Shown: positions 11,448 to 25,651 of the stretch, one piece after another
Layout: each line of letters opens with the position of its first letter
Numbering within the stretch: the first letter of the stretch is position 1
Origin: Diphasiastrum complanatum
Taxonomy: Eukaryota; Streptophyta; Lycopodiopsida; Lycopodiales; Lycopodiaceae
Reading direction: 5' to 3'
DNA length: 64,000 bases
Assembly (NCBI GenBank): GCA_029204225.1
Contig: CM055102.1
Location: 2,177,629-2,241,628, forward strand
Translations under genes and position numbers: made by a program
The notes under the pieces: generated by a model
Told to the model about the DNA's origin: nothing
What the model saw: only the letters and a program-made list of their open reading frames with translations
The model's database searches: none

Positions 11448-11939
11448 TTATTTATGATTGCTATTCGATACAATACCAAACCTTGCTAGGATTTCATCAA
11501 CTTCAAGAATTGGGTTTTGAATCACAATCGGACTATGGTTAATAGTCACAAAATAATTGATTTGTAATGTCGCGTTCTCTTTAACTTCATAAGTGAAGTC
11601 TCCACCATGCTCTAAACCAATCATATCAGATTTATTTGAATCATCTCTTTCATGGTCGGTGCAAAAGGGTGATATTTCAAAAGATTCTTCACTCAAATTT
11701 TCAAGAAAGTCGCACACCAGTAAATCCCATTCTTCTTCATGAAGAAATGGTGGCTTTTTCGTGGGTTCTACTAATAACTCTGATTCATCAATTGAATCAT
11801 TAAATTTTATACAGTCATTGAAATTTCACTTATGGGTGGATTCTCCAAGAAATAAATTTCTATACAAATTTTCTATGGCTTGAGAATCATTCTCATCATA
11901 GAATAAAAATCCTCGTCGCACTAGGCGCATGGGAATCAT
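11448..11939 (-). pseudogene. Broken N-terminal part of the gag-like frame, copy 3
   Basis: It has the same internal stops as copy 1; no private change was seen. Confidence 0.55.
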
Positions 11940-12729
11940 GATTATATTTTTTTCAATCAATCAAATTTTTTTTTAAAGGAACCTCCAACACGTCCAGTAT
12001 TGGTCTAGTTCTCAATACAATGCCCAATGACCCTACTTGCACAAACCATTGCTCCAAACAAACCTCACAATTGTTGGTGCTCAAGCCTTATCCAAAAAGA
12101 CCTCGAGAGTCACTCATAAAATTGATACAACAGAGGCTCCGATTGCCGCAAGGCATTCAAACCTTTACAGACAATTTGGATAACACGAGCTTTTGGCTAT
12201 GCAAATTAATGGTCAATTTCAACAGAACCGTTTGAAAACACTTTCAAACAATAATCAAGAATTCAAAAGGAGCTCATGCTCCTCTCGACAGACGCACCAC
12301 TGAAGGATTATAAAACGACCCCCAAATAGACTGGCAATCTAAGGAAATGCTAACGGAAGTCGGTTTATACCACAATTATAGCTCAAGCTCCATTGGGTAT
12401 GGAGTCAAAAATAAGGCCGTTCATGACCACCGGCACTTTCAATGGCAATTGGCAAGACAAATTCCTAACGGTCTACCGACAATTTTCAGATAGCCTGAGG
12501 AACTCTGAAATGAACAAGAAATCATGCTTGTAAGCTCTGGCTTTTGAGATACCGATAGGACATACAATCCTGACTTGTGTATGAGCTAGAAATCACTTAA
12601 CAAGTGAGGTAAAACAAGGTTAGATTTTGGATGACCGCCTAATCTTCAACTGAACCATTTGCATAGGCTTCAAGAATACTTTCCCAAAGCTAAGAGATGT
12701 ATCCTCAATCAAGCACCGTAGGGCCAAAA

Positions 12730-14933
12730 TGTGATAACGCACATTGCGAGCAGTGATAGACAAGCAAGATAGAAATGCGTACAACATCACTAGATCATGA
12801 ACGATGGGTGACTGAATGGCTGGGGTTAAAGGTTAAAGATCTCCACAGATGAGATTGGAAGATCTCAAGTAAGCAATAAACGGGTTACAAACTAGATGTT
12901 TGGGATGCCCCGTCTTACAATAATCTATATGCCCATAATTTCCTTTTCTAATCAACAATGGGTAGTTAAGGTTGAAGTTTCTGGAGCCCGAAACCAAACG
13001 TGTCTCTGATTCTTACTTCCCACAAGAGGATGAGAGTGATAGACTCACAGTCGCGCCTTGTCAGCTATCTCACACCGGACTGTGAGAAAGATTTCACATA
13101 CTCATAAGTTTCAGATCATGAGATAATGTAGGAGGCCTGTCTGCCGCCCAACGTGATGGAAATGAGCTAGCTCACGGCCCACTATGTGCGCCTGGCTCAG
13201 AATCAGAGGATTAGTTACTTCCTCACTTGGCTGCCAGTGCAATCAAATTTCTGAGTACACATTTTAGAGGATACATTGAATATATCAGCAAACCAAAGCA
13301 GGTCCATGCCTCCTCTCATTTTGATTGCAATCTGTGATACATTTCAGAGATCACGCAAGAGGAGAGGTCACTGGGCAGGGTGGAAAGAGCCGGACAGGGT
13401 AGCGATTAGGTTGGGAAGGGCAAATCGCAGGTAGAGGGGTGGTTAAAGAAGGGGCTAGGCCGGCGATCCACAATGTGTAAAGATGAACAGTTGCAGGTAG
13501 AGGGAGCAGGGCTGCGTGGAGAGATAAGCCGGCAGGGATCTGCAGGTAGGAAAGAAGATTGCAGGAAAAAGTCCCCAGACAGTAGGTTCAGGTAAGGAGA
13601 AAAGGTCGCGCTTCAAGTGGAGGAAGGGCATAGCCAAGTAGGGTTTGGGCTCAAACACAGCCCTTGGCAAGTCGCAGGGCCCTCAGGTAAGAGCAAGGAG
13701 AGAAGGAACCAACCAAGATCACTTGCAACAGGGAGAGCGGCTATAGGCATAAATAAAATCACAGATCAAGCCTCAGAAACCATCGATCGATGAGCAAGCT
13801 ATTTTCTACTCTAAGGATGCTTGGTGGTTAGGGCTGTAGAATTATTGTCAAATTAATAACAGAAGACAAGAAGATGGTTCTTCCAAGATCAAAGCAACAA
13901 TCCTCAAGTCTGGAATGTGGGCTATGTCTTTCCCTTTAGTTATGAAGAACTTTCATTATCTTGTATGTTTCACAATGTCTAATCTTTAGATCATCCACAA
14001 CATCAAGCAAACATCTGTCATTCTATTCACAGAATCTATACAAATGAGAAAGCATGCAAGCATTGATTTGCAGAGCATAATGAAACCAAAAACCATAAGT
14101 ACTTAACAAGCAGAGAACAACAAAGTACCCACAGCTTCACAGGCCTACAGTAACAATGTTAGAGGTAGTAATCTAACTTGCAACCTCTCAAAATCTACAA
14201 TCAAATGTTAGAGGCAGCAAGGGCATAAACTCACAATCCGCAAACAATAATCTAGAGAATAAACACAATGTTATAAATCAACCAACAGATCAATAACAAT
14301 GAATTAAAAGTAGTTTGCAACAAAGATCCAACAAAGAAGTTAGAGTGAAAGGCACTAGGTAGATCAGCCTCTTCTCCTTTCCTCCTCCTTGTCTCTGTGG
14401 GATTGAGCACAAATTGCAAGTGGAAGAGATGGGAGGCACCAAGCAAAACAGCTTCTACTCCTTCCCTTTCTCCCCAAGCTTCTCCACACAAGTATCTCTC
14501 TCTCTCTCTCTCTCTCTCTCCAAGAGGATGACAATGAGAATGGTACTATTGTCCCACACCCCTCCTTGATCATACGTAGGGGCTCAATGGGCTAGAGGTG
14601 CACCCCTTCAAGAAATGGGGCACCTCCTTATGACTTTTCAAAAACTGACTCTAAAAATAGGGCACTAGCCCAAATTTGTTTTTTAGCACCTAACTTGGCC
14701 TCAACTTGCAATTTCAAAGTCAAGTTGGGCACTATTTACGGTTTCAGTTTTTATGGGCTCACGACCAAGTTTTTAATTAGTAGTACTGTTGAATAGTATT
14801 TTAATAACAGTGCAACCGGCCATTATGGGCCATTTACGCGTCGTTTTTTACAGTTCCGCGTTAGCATAATAGCGTGCGGCGATGATTTTTTGTCAAAAAT
14901 AACTTGAAAAAGGGGTATTTTTCCCCGCAAACA
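12730..14933 (+). repeat. LTR-like segment of unit 3
   Basis: It is 2204 bp with the same TGTGATAACG start and CCGCAAACA end. The CT tract is short and uninterrupted. Confidence 0.5.
14495..14521. repeat. CT microsatellite, unit 3
   Basis: It is a 27-base uninterrupted tract preceded by AGTA instead of AGTT. Confidence 0.95.
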
Positions 14934-15493
14934 GTGGCGACATTCATGGGTAAAGAATGGTCTCCATTCCTTGAACTCAGCATCTCTGGTTACAAAAAGA
15001 ATAATGGACCAGCCAATAGCATCCTAGGCTGACCCAAAAGCCATACAACAACTTGTCAGATAAACAACAACAAATACCCCCTGGACCGGCCAATAGCATC
15101 TTAGGCCGACCCAAAAGGGTTCCACTCAGCATAAGATCTTCATGAAGAAGAACATCTCAGGTCCTGCATACAAGGCTTGATAATACTGTAACACAATCAG
15201 ATCACAATTAGTAGCTTAGTTCATTTTCAATTATCATTTAAAGTTTCATTGCCTTATCCATTGGGCTATGGAGTCCTGGTCACAAATCATAGGATAAATC
15301 ATCATAGGGTTTCAAATTTCACATATCAAAAAGTGTTCAAAATGCGCCAGGTGCTAAACTTTTGCAAAACCAACACGAATGTTGGTTATCTCACGTTGTG
15401 AAATTACTGGCTGAATAAAGTAGTAATTATACTACTGGTCAGATTTATGGTTGGTCAATTCTTCCAACCTTAAAGACAAGATGAACTCCTAAG

Positions 15494-16417
15494 TCAAAAC
15501 TTTTGTTTCACTCTTGGCTTCCATTCCCAAGCGTCTCTAACTTGGGTATTAGTATTCAATGCGGTCATAACAGGATCTTTAAGTGTCACACCATGGGCTT
15601 GACTCCTACTACACTGAGAGTCATCAACTAACATATCCACCCTCTTGTCTGGGTTTGACACATCAGGTAATAGGGGTAATATGCGACACACATAATGCGT
15701 AGATAAATCGATGTCAATTACAACTTTCTCATAGTGCTCTGCCATTAAGATTTCATCGTTCACATCGGCCAAACGTTTTTGCCTTATATGAATTTGTACA
15801 TCAGGCTGTAATCCACTTATGAAAGCATCCATTACTAGTTCAATCGGCATTTTATACGAGGTTATATATTTCTGCACAAACCAACTATGTCTATGAGCAT
15901 ATCTACTCACATACTCATCTTCACATTGTCTGATAGTTACCAAATGGTAACAAGCAACCGTTAAATTCATCGTGGGTGAGTATTCATCCAACAATGCTTT
16001 TGGTAGGGTGTCCCACGAGTCCAGATAATGATTTTCAAAAAATTCAATATTGTCGTACCAATTTCTAGCATGACCAGTCAAGTACAATGGAAACAAGAGC
16101 TTCCATTCACTAGGCTGTGAAAAACCATCTAGGAAAGAGAGGGTCACAAATTTTTGTATAAAGATTTCAGCTTTATCACCTCTCTCTCCATCATAGTGAT
16201 GGATTTTCAATAAGTAAACAAGCTTTGGTCTAACACAGAGGGAGTCGCCAACAACTAATGGAAGTTGCACAATATTACAATCAGGTTTAACATTTGATTT
16301 TCCACCATCGTGCTCCAACTCATCAAGGTTGGGACCACTTTCAATGTGATCAAGACGTTCATTAGGGGATCGATGGCCCAGTGCTGATACATCTTCCCCA
16401 AGCTTTTGATCGTCCAT
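15494..16417 (-). CDS. Gag-like protein, copy 4
   Basis: The 307-codon frame is intact with serine at residue 187, so its translation equals copy 1. Confidence 0.6.
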   Translation of the reverse strand: MDDQKLGEDVSALGHRSPNERLDHIESGPNLDELEHDGGKSNVKPDCNIVQLPLVVGDSLCVRPKLVYLLKIHHYDGERGDKAEIFIQKFVTLSFLDGFSQPSEWKLLFPLYLTGHARNWYDNIEFFENHYLDSWDTLPKALLDEYSPTMNLTVACYHLVTIRQCEDEYVSRYAHRHSWFVQKYITSYKMPIELVMDAFISGLQPDVQIHIRQKRLADVNDEILMAEHYEKVVIDIDLSTHYVCRILPLLPDVSNPDKRVDMLVDDSQCSRSQAHGVTLKDPVMTALNTNTQVRDAWEWKPRVKQKF

Positions 16418-16486
16418 TTCAAGACTTTAAGTAGAATTGTTCACCATTTCAATATCAATGCCAACACTCACATCCTTGGTAGTGGA

Positions 16487-16978
16487 TTACTTATGATTGC
16501 TATTCGATACAATACCAAACCTTGCTAGGATTTCATCAACTTCAAGAATTGGGTTTTGAATCACAATCGGACTATGGTTAATAGTCACAAAATAATTGAT
16601 TTGTAATGTCGCGTTCTCTTTAACTTCATAAGTGAAGTCTCCACCATGCTCTAAACCAATCATATCAGATTTATTTGAATCATCTCTTTCATGGTCGGTG
16701 CAAAAGGGTGATATTTCAAAAGATTCTTCACTCAAATTTTCAAGAAAGTCGCACACCAGTAAATCCCATTCTTCTTCATGAAGAAATGGTGGCTTTTTCG
16801 TGGGTTCTACTAATAACTCTGATTCATCAATTGAATCATTAAATTTTATACAGTCATTGAAATTTCACTTATGGGTGGATTCTCCAAGAAATAAATTTCT
16901 ATACAAATTTTCTATGGCTTGAGAATCATTCTCATCATAGAATAAAAATCCTCGTCGCACTAGGCGCATGGGAATCAT
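16487..16978 (-). pseudogene. Broken N-terminal part of the gag-like frame, copy 4
   Basis: The stops are those of copy 1. The last lysine codon is AAG instead of AAA, the only private change seen. Confidence 0.55.
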
Positions 16979-17768
16979 GATTATATTTTTTTCAATCAAT
17001 CAAATTTTTTTTTAAAGGAACCTCCAACACGTCCAGTATTGGTCTAGTTCTCAATACAATGCCCAATGACCCTACTTGCACAAACCATTGCTCCAAACAA
17101 ACCTCACAATTGTTGGTGCTCAAGCCTTATCCAAAAAGACCTCGAGAGTCACTCATAAAATTGATACAACAGAGGCTCCGATTGCCGCAAGGCATTCAAA
17201 CCTTTACAGACAATTTGGATAACACGAGCTTTTGGCTATGCAAATTAATGGTCAATTTCAACAGAACCGTTTGAAAACACTTTCAAACAATAATCAAGAA
17301 TTCAAAAGGAGCTCATGCTCCTCTCGACAGACGCACCACTGAAGGATTATAAAACGACCCCCAAATAGACTGGCAATCTAAGGAAATGCTAACGGAAGTC
17401 GGTTTATACCACAATTATAGCTCAAGCTCCATTGGGTATGGAGTCAAAAATAAGGCCGTTCATGACCACCGGCACTTTCAATGGCAATTGGCAAGACAAA
17501 TTCCTAACGGTCTACCGACAATTTTCAGATAGCCTGAGGAACTCTGAAATGAACAAGAAATCATGCTTGTAAGCTCTGGCTTTTGAGATACCGATAGGAC
17601 ATACAATCCTGACTTGTGTATGAGCTAGAAATCACTTAACAAGTGAGGTAAAACAAGGTTAGATTTTGGATGACCGCCTAATCTTCAACTGAACCATTTG
17701 CATAGGCTTCAAGAATACTTTCCCAAAGCTAAGAGATGTATCCTCAATCAAGCACCGTAGGGCCAAAA

Positions 17769-19532
17769 TGTGATAACGCACATTGCGAGCAGTGATAGAC
17801 AAGCAAGATAGAAATGCGTACAACATCACTAGATCATGAACGATGGGTGACTGAATGGCTGGGGTTAAAGGTTAAAGATCTCCACAGATGAGATTGGAAG
17901 ATCTCAAGTAAGCAATAAACGGGTTACAAACTAGATGTTTGGGATGCCCCGTCTTACAATAATCTATATGCCCATAATTTCCTTTTCTAATCAACAATGG
18001 GTAGTTAAGGTTGAAGTTTCTGGAGCCCGAAACCAAACGTGTCTCTGATTCTTACTTCCCACAAGAGGATGAGAGTGATAGACTCACAGTCGCGCCTTGT
18101 CAGCTATCTCACACCGGACTGTGAGAAAGATTTCACATACTCATAAGTTTCAGATCATGAGATAATGTAGGAGGCCTGTCTGCCGCCCAACGTGATGGAA
18201 ATGAGCTAGCTCACGGCCCACTATGTGCGCCTGGCTCAGAATCAGAGGATTAGTTACTTCCTCACTTGGCTGCCAGTGCAATCAAATTTCTGAGTACACA
18301 TTTTAGAGGATACATTGAATATATCAGCAAACCAAAGCAGGTCCATGCCTCCTCTCATTTTGATTGCAATATGTGATACATTTCAGAGATCACGCAAGAG
18401 GAGAGGTCACTGGGCAGGGTGGAAAGAGCCGGACAGGGTAGCGATTAGGTTGGGAAGGGCAAATCGCAGGTAGAGGGGTGGTTAAAGAAGGGGCTAGGCC
18501 GGCGATCCACAATGTGTAAAGATGAACAGTTGCAGGTAGAGGGAGCAGGGCTGCGTGGAGAGATAAGCCGGCAGGGATCTGCAGGTAGGAAAGAAGATTG
18601 CAGGAAAAAGTCCCCAGACAGTAGGTTCAGGTAAGGAGAAAAGGTCGCGCTTCAAGTGGAGGAAGGGCATAGCCAAGTAGGGTTTGGGCTCAAACACAGC
18701 CCTTGGCAAGTCGCAGGGCCCTCAGGTAAGAGCAAGGAGAGAAGGAACCAACCAAGATCACTTGCAACAGGGAGAGCGGCTATAGGCATAAATAAAATCA
18801 CAGATCAAGCCTCAGAAACCATCGATCGATGAGCAAGCTATTTTCTACTCTAAGGATGCTTGGTGGTCAGGGCTGTAGAATTATTGTCAAATTAATAACA
18901 GAAGACAAGAAGATGGTTCTTCCAAGATCAAAGCAACAATCCTCAAGTCTGGAATGTGGGCTATGTCTTTCCCTTTAGTTATGAAGAACTTTCATTATCT
19001 TGTATGTTTCACAATGTCTAATCTTTAGATCATCCACAACATCAAGCAAACATCTGTCATTCTATTCACAGAATCTATACAAATGAGAAAGCATGCAAGC
19101 ATTGATTTGCAGAGCATAATGAAACCAAAAACCATAAGTACTTAACAAGCAGAGAACAACAAAGTACCCACAGCTTCACAGGCCTACAGTAACAATGTTA
19201 GAGGTAGTAATCTAACTTGCAACCTCTCAAAATCTGCAATCAAATGTTAGAGGCAGCAAGGGCATAAACTCACAATCCGCAAACAATAATCTAGAGAATA
19301 AACACAATGTTATAAATCAACCAACAGATCAATAACAATGAATTAAAAGTAGTTTGCAACAAAGATCCAACAAAGAAGTTAGAGTGAAAGGCACTAGGTA
19401 GATCAGCCTCTTCTCCTTTCCTCCTCCTTGTCTCTGTGGGATTGAGCACAAATTGCAAGTGGAAGAGATGGGAGGCACCAAGCAAAACAGCTTCTACTCC
19501 TTCCCTTTCTCCCCAAGCTTCTCCACACAAGT

Positions 19533-19598
<66 letters not shown>

Positions 19599-20009
19599 AG
19601 AGGATGACAATGAGAATGGTACTATTGTCCCACACCCCTCCTTGATCATACGTAGGGGCTCAATGGGCTAGAGGTGCACCCCTTCAAGAAATGGGGCACC
19701 TCCTTATGACTTTTCAAAAACTGACTCTAAAAATAGGGCACTAGCCCAAATTTGTTTTTTAGCACCTAACTTGGCCTCAACTTGCAATTTCAAAGTCAAG
19801 TTGGGCACTATTTACGGTTTCAGTTTTTATGGGCTCACGACCAAGTTTTTAATTAGTAGTACTGTTGAATAGTATTTTAATAACAGTGCAACCGGCCATT
19901 ATGGGCCATTTACGCGTCGTTTTTTACAGTTCCGCGTTAGCATAATAGCGTGCGGCGATGATTTTTTGTCAAAAATAACTTGAAAAAGGGGTATTTTTCC
20001 CCGCAAACA
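17769..20009 (+). repeat. LTR-like segment of unit 4
   Basis: It is 2241 bp, the same length as the unit 2 segment, and appears to share its CT-tract layout exactly. Confidence 0.5.
19533..19596. repeat. CT microsatellite, unit 4
   Basis: It is a 64-base tract with the same TTT interruption and length as unit 2. Confidence 0.95.
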
Positions 20010-20574
20010 GTGGCGACATTCATGGGTAAAGAATGGTCTCCATTCCTTGAACTCAGCATCTCTGGTTACAAAAAGACCAATGGACCAGCCAATAGCATCC
20101 TAGGCTGACCCAAAAGCCATACAACAACTTGTCTTCAAGATAAACAACAACAAATTACCCCCCTGGACCGGCCAATAGCATCTTAGGCCGACCCAAAAGG
20201 GTTCCACTCAGCATAAGATCTTCATGAAGAAGAACATCTCAGGTCCTGCATACAAGGCTTGATAATACTGTAACACAATCAGATCACAATTAGTAGCTTA
20301 GTTCATTTTCAATTATCATTTAAAGTTTCATTGCCTTATCCATTGGGCTATGGAGTCTGGTCACAAATCATAGGATAAATCATCATAGGGTTTCAAATTT
20401 CACATATCAAAAAGTGTTCAAAATGCGCCAGGTGCTAAACTTTTGCAAAACCAACACGAATGTTGGTTATCTCACGTTGTGAAATTACTGGCTGAATAAA
20501 GTAGTAATTATACTACTGGTCAGATTTATGGTTGGTCAATTCTTCCAACCTTAAAGACAAGATGAACTCCTAAG

Positions 20575-21498
20575 TCAAAACTTTTGTTTCACTCTTGGCT
20601 TCCATTCCCAAGCGTCTCTAACTTGGGTATTAGTATTCAATGCGGTCATAACAGGATCTTTAAGTGTCACACCATGGGCTTGACTCCTACTACACTGAGA
20701 GTCATCAACTAACATATCCACCCTCTTGTCTGGGTTTGACACATCAGGTAATAGGGGTAATATGCGACACACATAATGCGTAGATAAATCGATGTCAATT
20801 ACAACTTTCTCATAGTGCTCTGCCATTAAGATTTCATCGTTCACATCGGCCAAACGTTTTTGCCTTATATGAATTTGTACATCAGGCTGTAATCCACTTA
20901 TGAAAGCATCCATTACTAGTTCAATCGGCATTTTATACGAGGTTATATATTTCTGCACAAACCAACTATGTCTATGAGCATATCTACTCACATACTCATC
21001 TTCACATTGTCTGATAGTTACCAAATGGTAACAAGCAACCGTTAAATTCATCGTGGGTGAGTATTCATCCAACAATGCTTTTGGTAGGGTGTCCCACGAG
21101 TCCAGATAATGATTTTCAAAAAATTCAATATTGTCGTACCAATTTCTAGCATGACCAGTCAAGTACAATGGAAACAAGAGCTTCCATTCACTAGGCTGTG
21201 AAAAACCATCTAGGAAAGAGAGGGTCACAAATTTTTGTATAAAGATTTCAGCTTTATCACCTCTCTCTCCATCATAGTGATGGATTTTCAATAAGTAAAC
21301 AAGCTTTGGTCTAACACAGAGGGAGTCGCCAACAACTAATGGAAGTTGCACAATATTACAATCAGGTTTAACATTTGATTTTCCACCATCGTGCTCCAAC
21401 TCATCAAGGTTGGGACCACTTTCAATGTGATCAAGACGTTCATTAGGGGATCGATGGCCCAGTGCTGATACATCTTCCCCAAGCTTTTGATCGTCCAT
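20575..21498 (-). CDS. Gag-like protein, copy 5
   Basis: The 307-codon frame is intact with serine at residue 187, and its translation equals copies 1 and 4. Confidence 0.6.
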   Translation of the reverse strand: MDDQKLGEDVSALGHRSPNERLDHIESGPNLDELEHDGGKSNVKPDCNIVQLPLVVGDSLCVRPKLVYLLKIHHYDGERGDKAEIFIQKFVTLSFLDGFSQPSEWKLLFPLYLTGHARNWYDNIEFFENHYLDSWDTLPKALLDEYSPTMNLTVACYHLVTIRQCEDEYVSRYAHRHSWFVQKYITSYKMPIELVMDAFISGLQPDVQIHIRQKRLADVNDEILMAEHYEKVVIDIDLSTHYVCRILPLLPDVSNPDKRVDMLVDDSQCSRSQAHGVTLKDPVMTALNTNTQVRDAWEWKPRVKQKF

Positions 21499-21567
21499 TT
21501 CAAGACTTTAAGTAGAATTGTTCACCATTTCAATATCAATGCCAACACTCACATCCTTGGTAGTGGA

Positions 21568-22059
21568 TTATTTATGATTGCTATTCGATACAATACCAAA
21601 CCTTGCTAGGATTTCATCAACTTCAAGAATTGGGTTTTGAATCACAATCGGACTATGGTTAATAGTCACAAAATAATTGATTTGTAATGTCGCGTTCTCT
21701 TTAACTTCATAAGTGAAGTCTCCACCATGCTCTAAACCAATCATATCAGATTTATTTGAATCATCTCTTTCATGGTCGGTGCAAAAGGGTGATATTTCAA
21801 AAGATTCTTCACTCAAATTTTCAAGAAAGTCGCACACCAGTAAATCCCATTCTTCTTCATGAAGAAATGGTGGCTTTTTCGTGGGTTCTACTAATAACTC
21901 TGATTCATCAATTGAATCATTAAATTTTATACAGTCATTGAAATTTCACTTATGGGTGGATTCTCCAAGAAATAAATTTCTATACAAATTTTCTATGGCT
22001 TGAGAATCATTCTCATCATAGAATAAAAATCCTCGTCGCACTAGGCGCATGGGAATCAT
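21568..22059 (-). pseudogene. Broken N-terminal part of the gag-like frame, copy 5
   Basis: It has the same internal stops as copy 1. Confidence 0.55.
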
Positions 22060-22849
22060 GATTATATTTTTTTCAATCAATCAAATTTTTTTTTAAAGGA
22101 ACCTCCAACACGTCCAGTATTGGTCTAGTTCTCAATACAATGCCCAATGACCCTACTTGCACAAACCATTGCTCCAAACAAACCTCACAATTGTTGGTGC
22201 TCAAGCCTTATCCAAAAAGACCTCGAGAGTCACTCATAAAATTGATACAACAGAGGCTCCGATTGCCGCAAGGCATTCAAACCTTTACAGACAATTTGGA
22301 TAACACGAGCTTTTGGCTATGCAAATTAATGGTCAATTTCAACAGAACCGTTTGAAAACACTTTCAAACAATAATCAAGAATTCAAAAGGAGCTCATGCT
22401 CCTCTCGACAGACGCACCACTGAAGGATTATAAAACGACCCCCAAATAGACTGGCAATCTAAGGAAATGCTAACGGAAGTCGGTTTATACCACAATTATA
22501 GCTCAAGCTCCATTGGGTATGGAGTCAAAAATAAGGCCGTTCATGACCACCGGCACTTTCAATGGCAATTGGCAAGACAAATTCCTAACGGTCTACCGAC
22601 AATTTTCAGATAGCCTGAGGAACTCTGAAATGAACAAGAAATCATGCTTGTAAGCTCTGGCTTTTGAGATACCGATAGGACATACAATCCTGACTTGTGT
22701 ATGAGCTAGAAATCACTTAACAAGTGAGGTAAAACAAGGTTAGATTTTGGATGACCGCCTAATCTTCAACTGAACCATTTGCATAGGCTTCAAGAATACT
22801 TTCCCAAAGCTAAGAGATGTATCCTCAATCAAGCACCGTAGGGCCAAAA

Positions 22850-24613
22850 TGTGATAACGCACATTGCGAGCAGTGATAGACAAGCAAGATAGAAATGCGT
22901 ACAACATCACTAGATCATGAACGATGGGTGACTGAATGGCTGGGGTTAAAGGTTAAAGATCTCCACAGATGAGATTGGAAGATCTCAAGTAAGCAATAAA
23001 CGGGTTACAAACTAGATGTTTGGGATGCCCCGTCTTACAATAATCTATATGCCCATAATTTCCTTTTCTAATCAACAATGGGTAGTTAAGGTTGAAGTTT
23101 CTGGAGCCCGAAACCAAACGTGTCTCTGATTCTTACTTCCCACAAGAGGATGAGAGTGATAGACTCACAGTCGCGCCTTGTCAGCTATCTCACACCGGAC
23201 TGTGAGAAAGATTTCACATACTCATAAGTTTCAGATCATGAGATAATGTAGGAGGCCTGTCTGCCGCCCAACGTGATGGAAATGAGCTAGCTCACGGCCC
23301 ACTATGTGCGCCTGGCTCAGAATCAGAGGATTAGTTACTTCCTCACTTGGCTGCCAGTGCAATCAAATTTCTGAGTACACATTTTAGAGGATACATTGAA
23401 TATATCAGCAAACCAAAGCAGGTCCATGCCTCCTCTCATTTTGATTGCAATCTGTGATACATTTCAGAGATCACGCAAGAGGAGAGGTCACTGGGCAGGG
23501 TGGAAAGAGCCGGACAGGGTAGCGATTAGGTTGGGAAGGGCAAATCGCAGGTAGAGGGGTGGTTAAAGAAGGGGCTAGGCCGGCGATCCACAATGTGTAA
23601 AGATGAACAGTTGCAGGTAGAGGGAGCAGGGCTGCGTGGAGAGATAAGCCGGCAGGGATCTGCAGGTAGGAAAGAAGATTGCAGGAAAAAGTCCCCAGAC
23701 AGTAGGTTCAGGTAAGGAGAAAAGGTCGCGCTTCAAGTGGAGGAAGGGCATAGCCAAGTAGGGTTTGGGCTCAAACACAGCCCTTGGCAAGTCGCAGGGC
23801 CCTCAGGTAAGAGCAAGGAGAGAAGGAACCAACCAAGATCACTTGCAACAGGGAGAGCGGCTATAGGCATAAATAAAATCACAGATCAAGCCTCAGAAAC
23901 CATCGATCGATGAGCAAGCTATTTTCTACTCTAAGGATGCTTGGTGGTCAGGGCTGTAGAATTATTGTCAAATTAATAACAGAAGACAAGAAGATGGTTC
24001 TTCCAAGATCAAAGCAACAATCCTCAAGTCTGGAATGTGGGCTATGTCTTTCCCTTTAGTTATGAAGAACTTTCATTATCTTGTATGTTTCACAATGTCT
24101 AATCTTTAGATCATCCACAACATCAAGCAAACATCTGTCATTCTATTCACAGAATCTATACAAATGAGAAAGCATGCAAGCATTGATTTGCAGAGCATAA
24201 TGAAACCAAAAACCATAAGTACTTAACAAGCAGAGAACAACAAAGTACCCACAGCTTCACAGGCCTACAGTAACAATGTTAGAGGTAGTAATCTAACTTG
24301 CAACCTCTCAAAATCTGCAATCAAATGTTAGAGGCAGCAAGGGCATAAACTCACAATCCGCAAACAATAATCTAGAGAATAAACACAATGTTATAAATCA
24401 ACCAACAGATCAATAACAATGAATTAAAAGTAGTTTGCAACAAAGATCCAACAAAGAAGTTAGAGTGAAAGGCACTAGGTAGATCAGCCTCTTCTCCTTT
24501 CCTCCTCCTTGTCTCTGTGGGATTGAGCACAAATTGCAAGTGGAAGAGATGGGAGGCACCAAGCAAAACAGCTTCTACTCCTTCCCTTTCTCCCCAAGCT
24601 TCTCCACACAAGT

Positions 24614-24675
<62 letters not shown>

Positions 24676-25086
24676 AGAGGATGACAATGAGAATGGTACT
24701 ATTGTCCCACACCCCTCCTTGATCATACGTAGGGGCTCAATGGGCTAGAGGTGCACCCCTTCAAGAAATGGGGCACCTCCTTATGACTTTTCAAAAACTG
24801 ACTCTAAAAATAGGGCACTAGCCCAAATTTGTTTTTTAGCACCTAACTTGGCCTCAACTTGCAATTTCAAAGTCAAGTTGGGCACTATTTACGGTTTCAG
24901 TTTTTATGGGCTCACGACCAAGTTTTTAATTAGTAGTACTGTTGAATAGTATTTTAATAACAGTGCAACCGGCCATTATGGGCCATTTACGCGTCGTTTT
25001 TTACAGTTCCGCGTTAGCATAATAGCGTGCGGCGATGATTTTTTGTCAAAAATAACTTGAAAAAGGGGTATTTTTCCCCGCAAACA
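22850..25086 (+). repeat. LTR-like segment of unit 5
   Basis: It is 2237 bp with the same ends. It is followed by AGACCAATGG, the form also seen after the segments of units 1 and 4. Confidence 0.5.
24614..24673. repeat. CT microsatellite, unit 5
   Basis: It is a 60-base tract with the TTT interruption. Confidence 0.95.
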
Positions 25087-25651
25087 GTGGCGACATTCAT
25101 GGGTAAAGAATGGTCTCCATTCCTTGAACTCAGCATCTCTGGTTACAAAAAGACCAATGGACCAGCCAATAGCATCCTAGGCTGACCCAAAAGCCATACA
25201 ACAACTTGTCTTCAAGATAAACAACAACAAATTACCCCCCTGGACCGGCCAATAGCATCTTAGGCCGACCCAAAAGGGTTCCACTCAGCATAAGATCTTC
25301 ATGAAGAAGAACATCTCAGGTCCTGCATACAAGGCTTGATAATACTGTAACACAATCAGATCACAATTAGTAGCTTAGTTCATTTTCAATTATCATTTAA
25401 AGTTTCATTGCCTTATCCATTGGGCTATGGAGTCTGGTCACAAATCATAGGATAAATCATCATAGGGTTTCAAATTTCACATATCAAAAAGTGTTCAAAA
25501 TGCGCCAGGTGCTAAACTTTTGCAAAACCAACACGAATGTTGGTTATCTCACGTTGTGAAATTACTGGCTGAATAAAGTAGTAATTATACTACTGGTCAG
25601 ATTTATGGTTGGTCAATTCTTCCAACCTTAAAGACAAGATGAACTCCTAAG

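Larger units (their letters stand above)
10119..15157. repeat. Array unit 3
   Basis: It is 5039 bp. Private changes are GGTGGTTAGG near 13828, ATCTACAATC near 14193, an AGTAT start to the CT tract, and two small deletions after the primer site (GTCAGATAAAC near 15055 and ACCCCCTGG near 15076). It shares the gag proline with unit 2. Confidence 0.95.
15158..20238. repeat. Array unit 4
   Basis: It is 5081 bp. It has an extra T in GAGTCCTGGTC near 15276 and a synonymous C in the last lysine codon of the upstream frame (16490). It shares the CT-tract structure and the ATATGTG variant (near 18370) with unit 2. Confidence 0.95.
20239..25315. repeat. Array unit 5
   Basis: It is 5077 bp. It shares GAGTCTGGTC (near 20355) with unit 6 only. 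Its CT tract carries the same TTT interruption as units 2 and 4 but is 4 bases shorter. Confidence 0.95.
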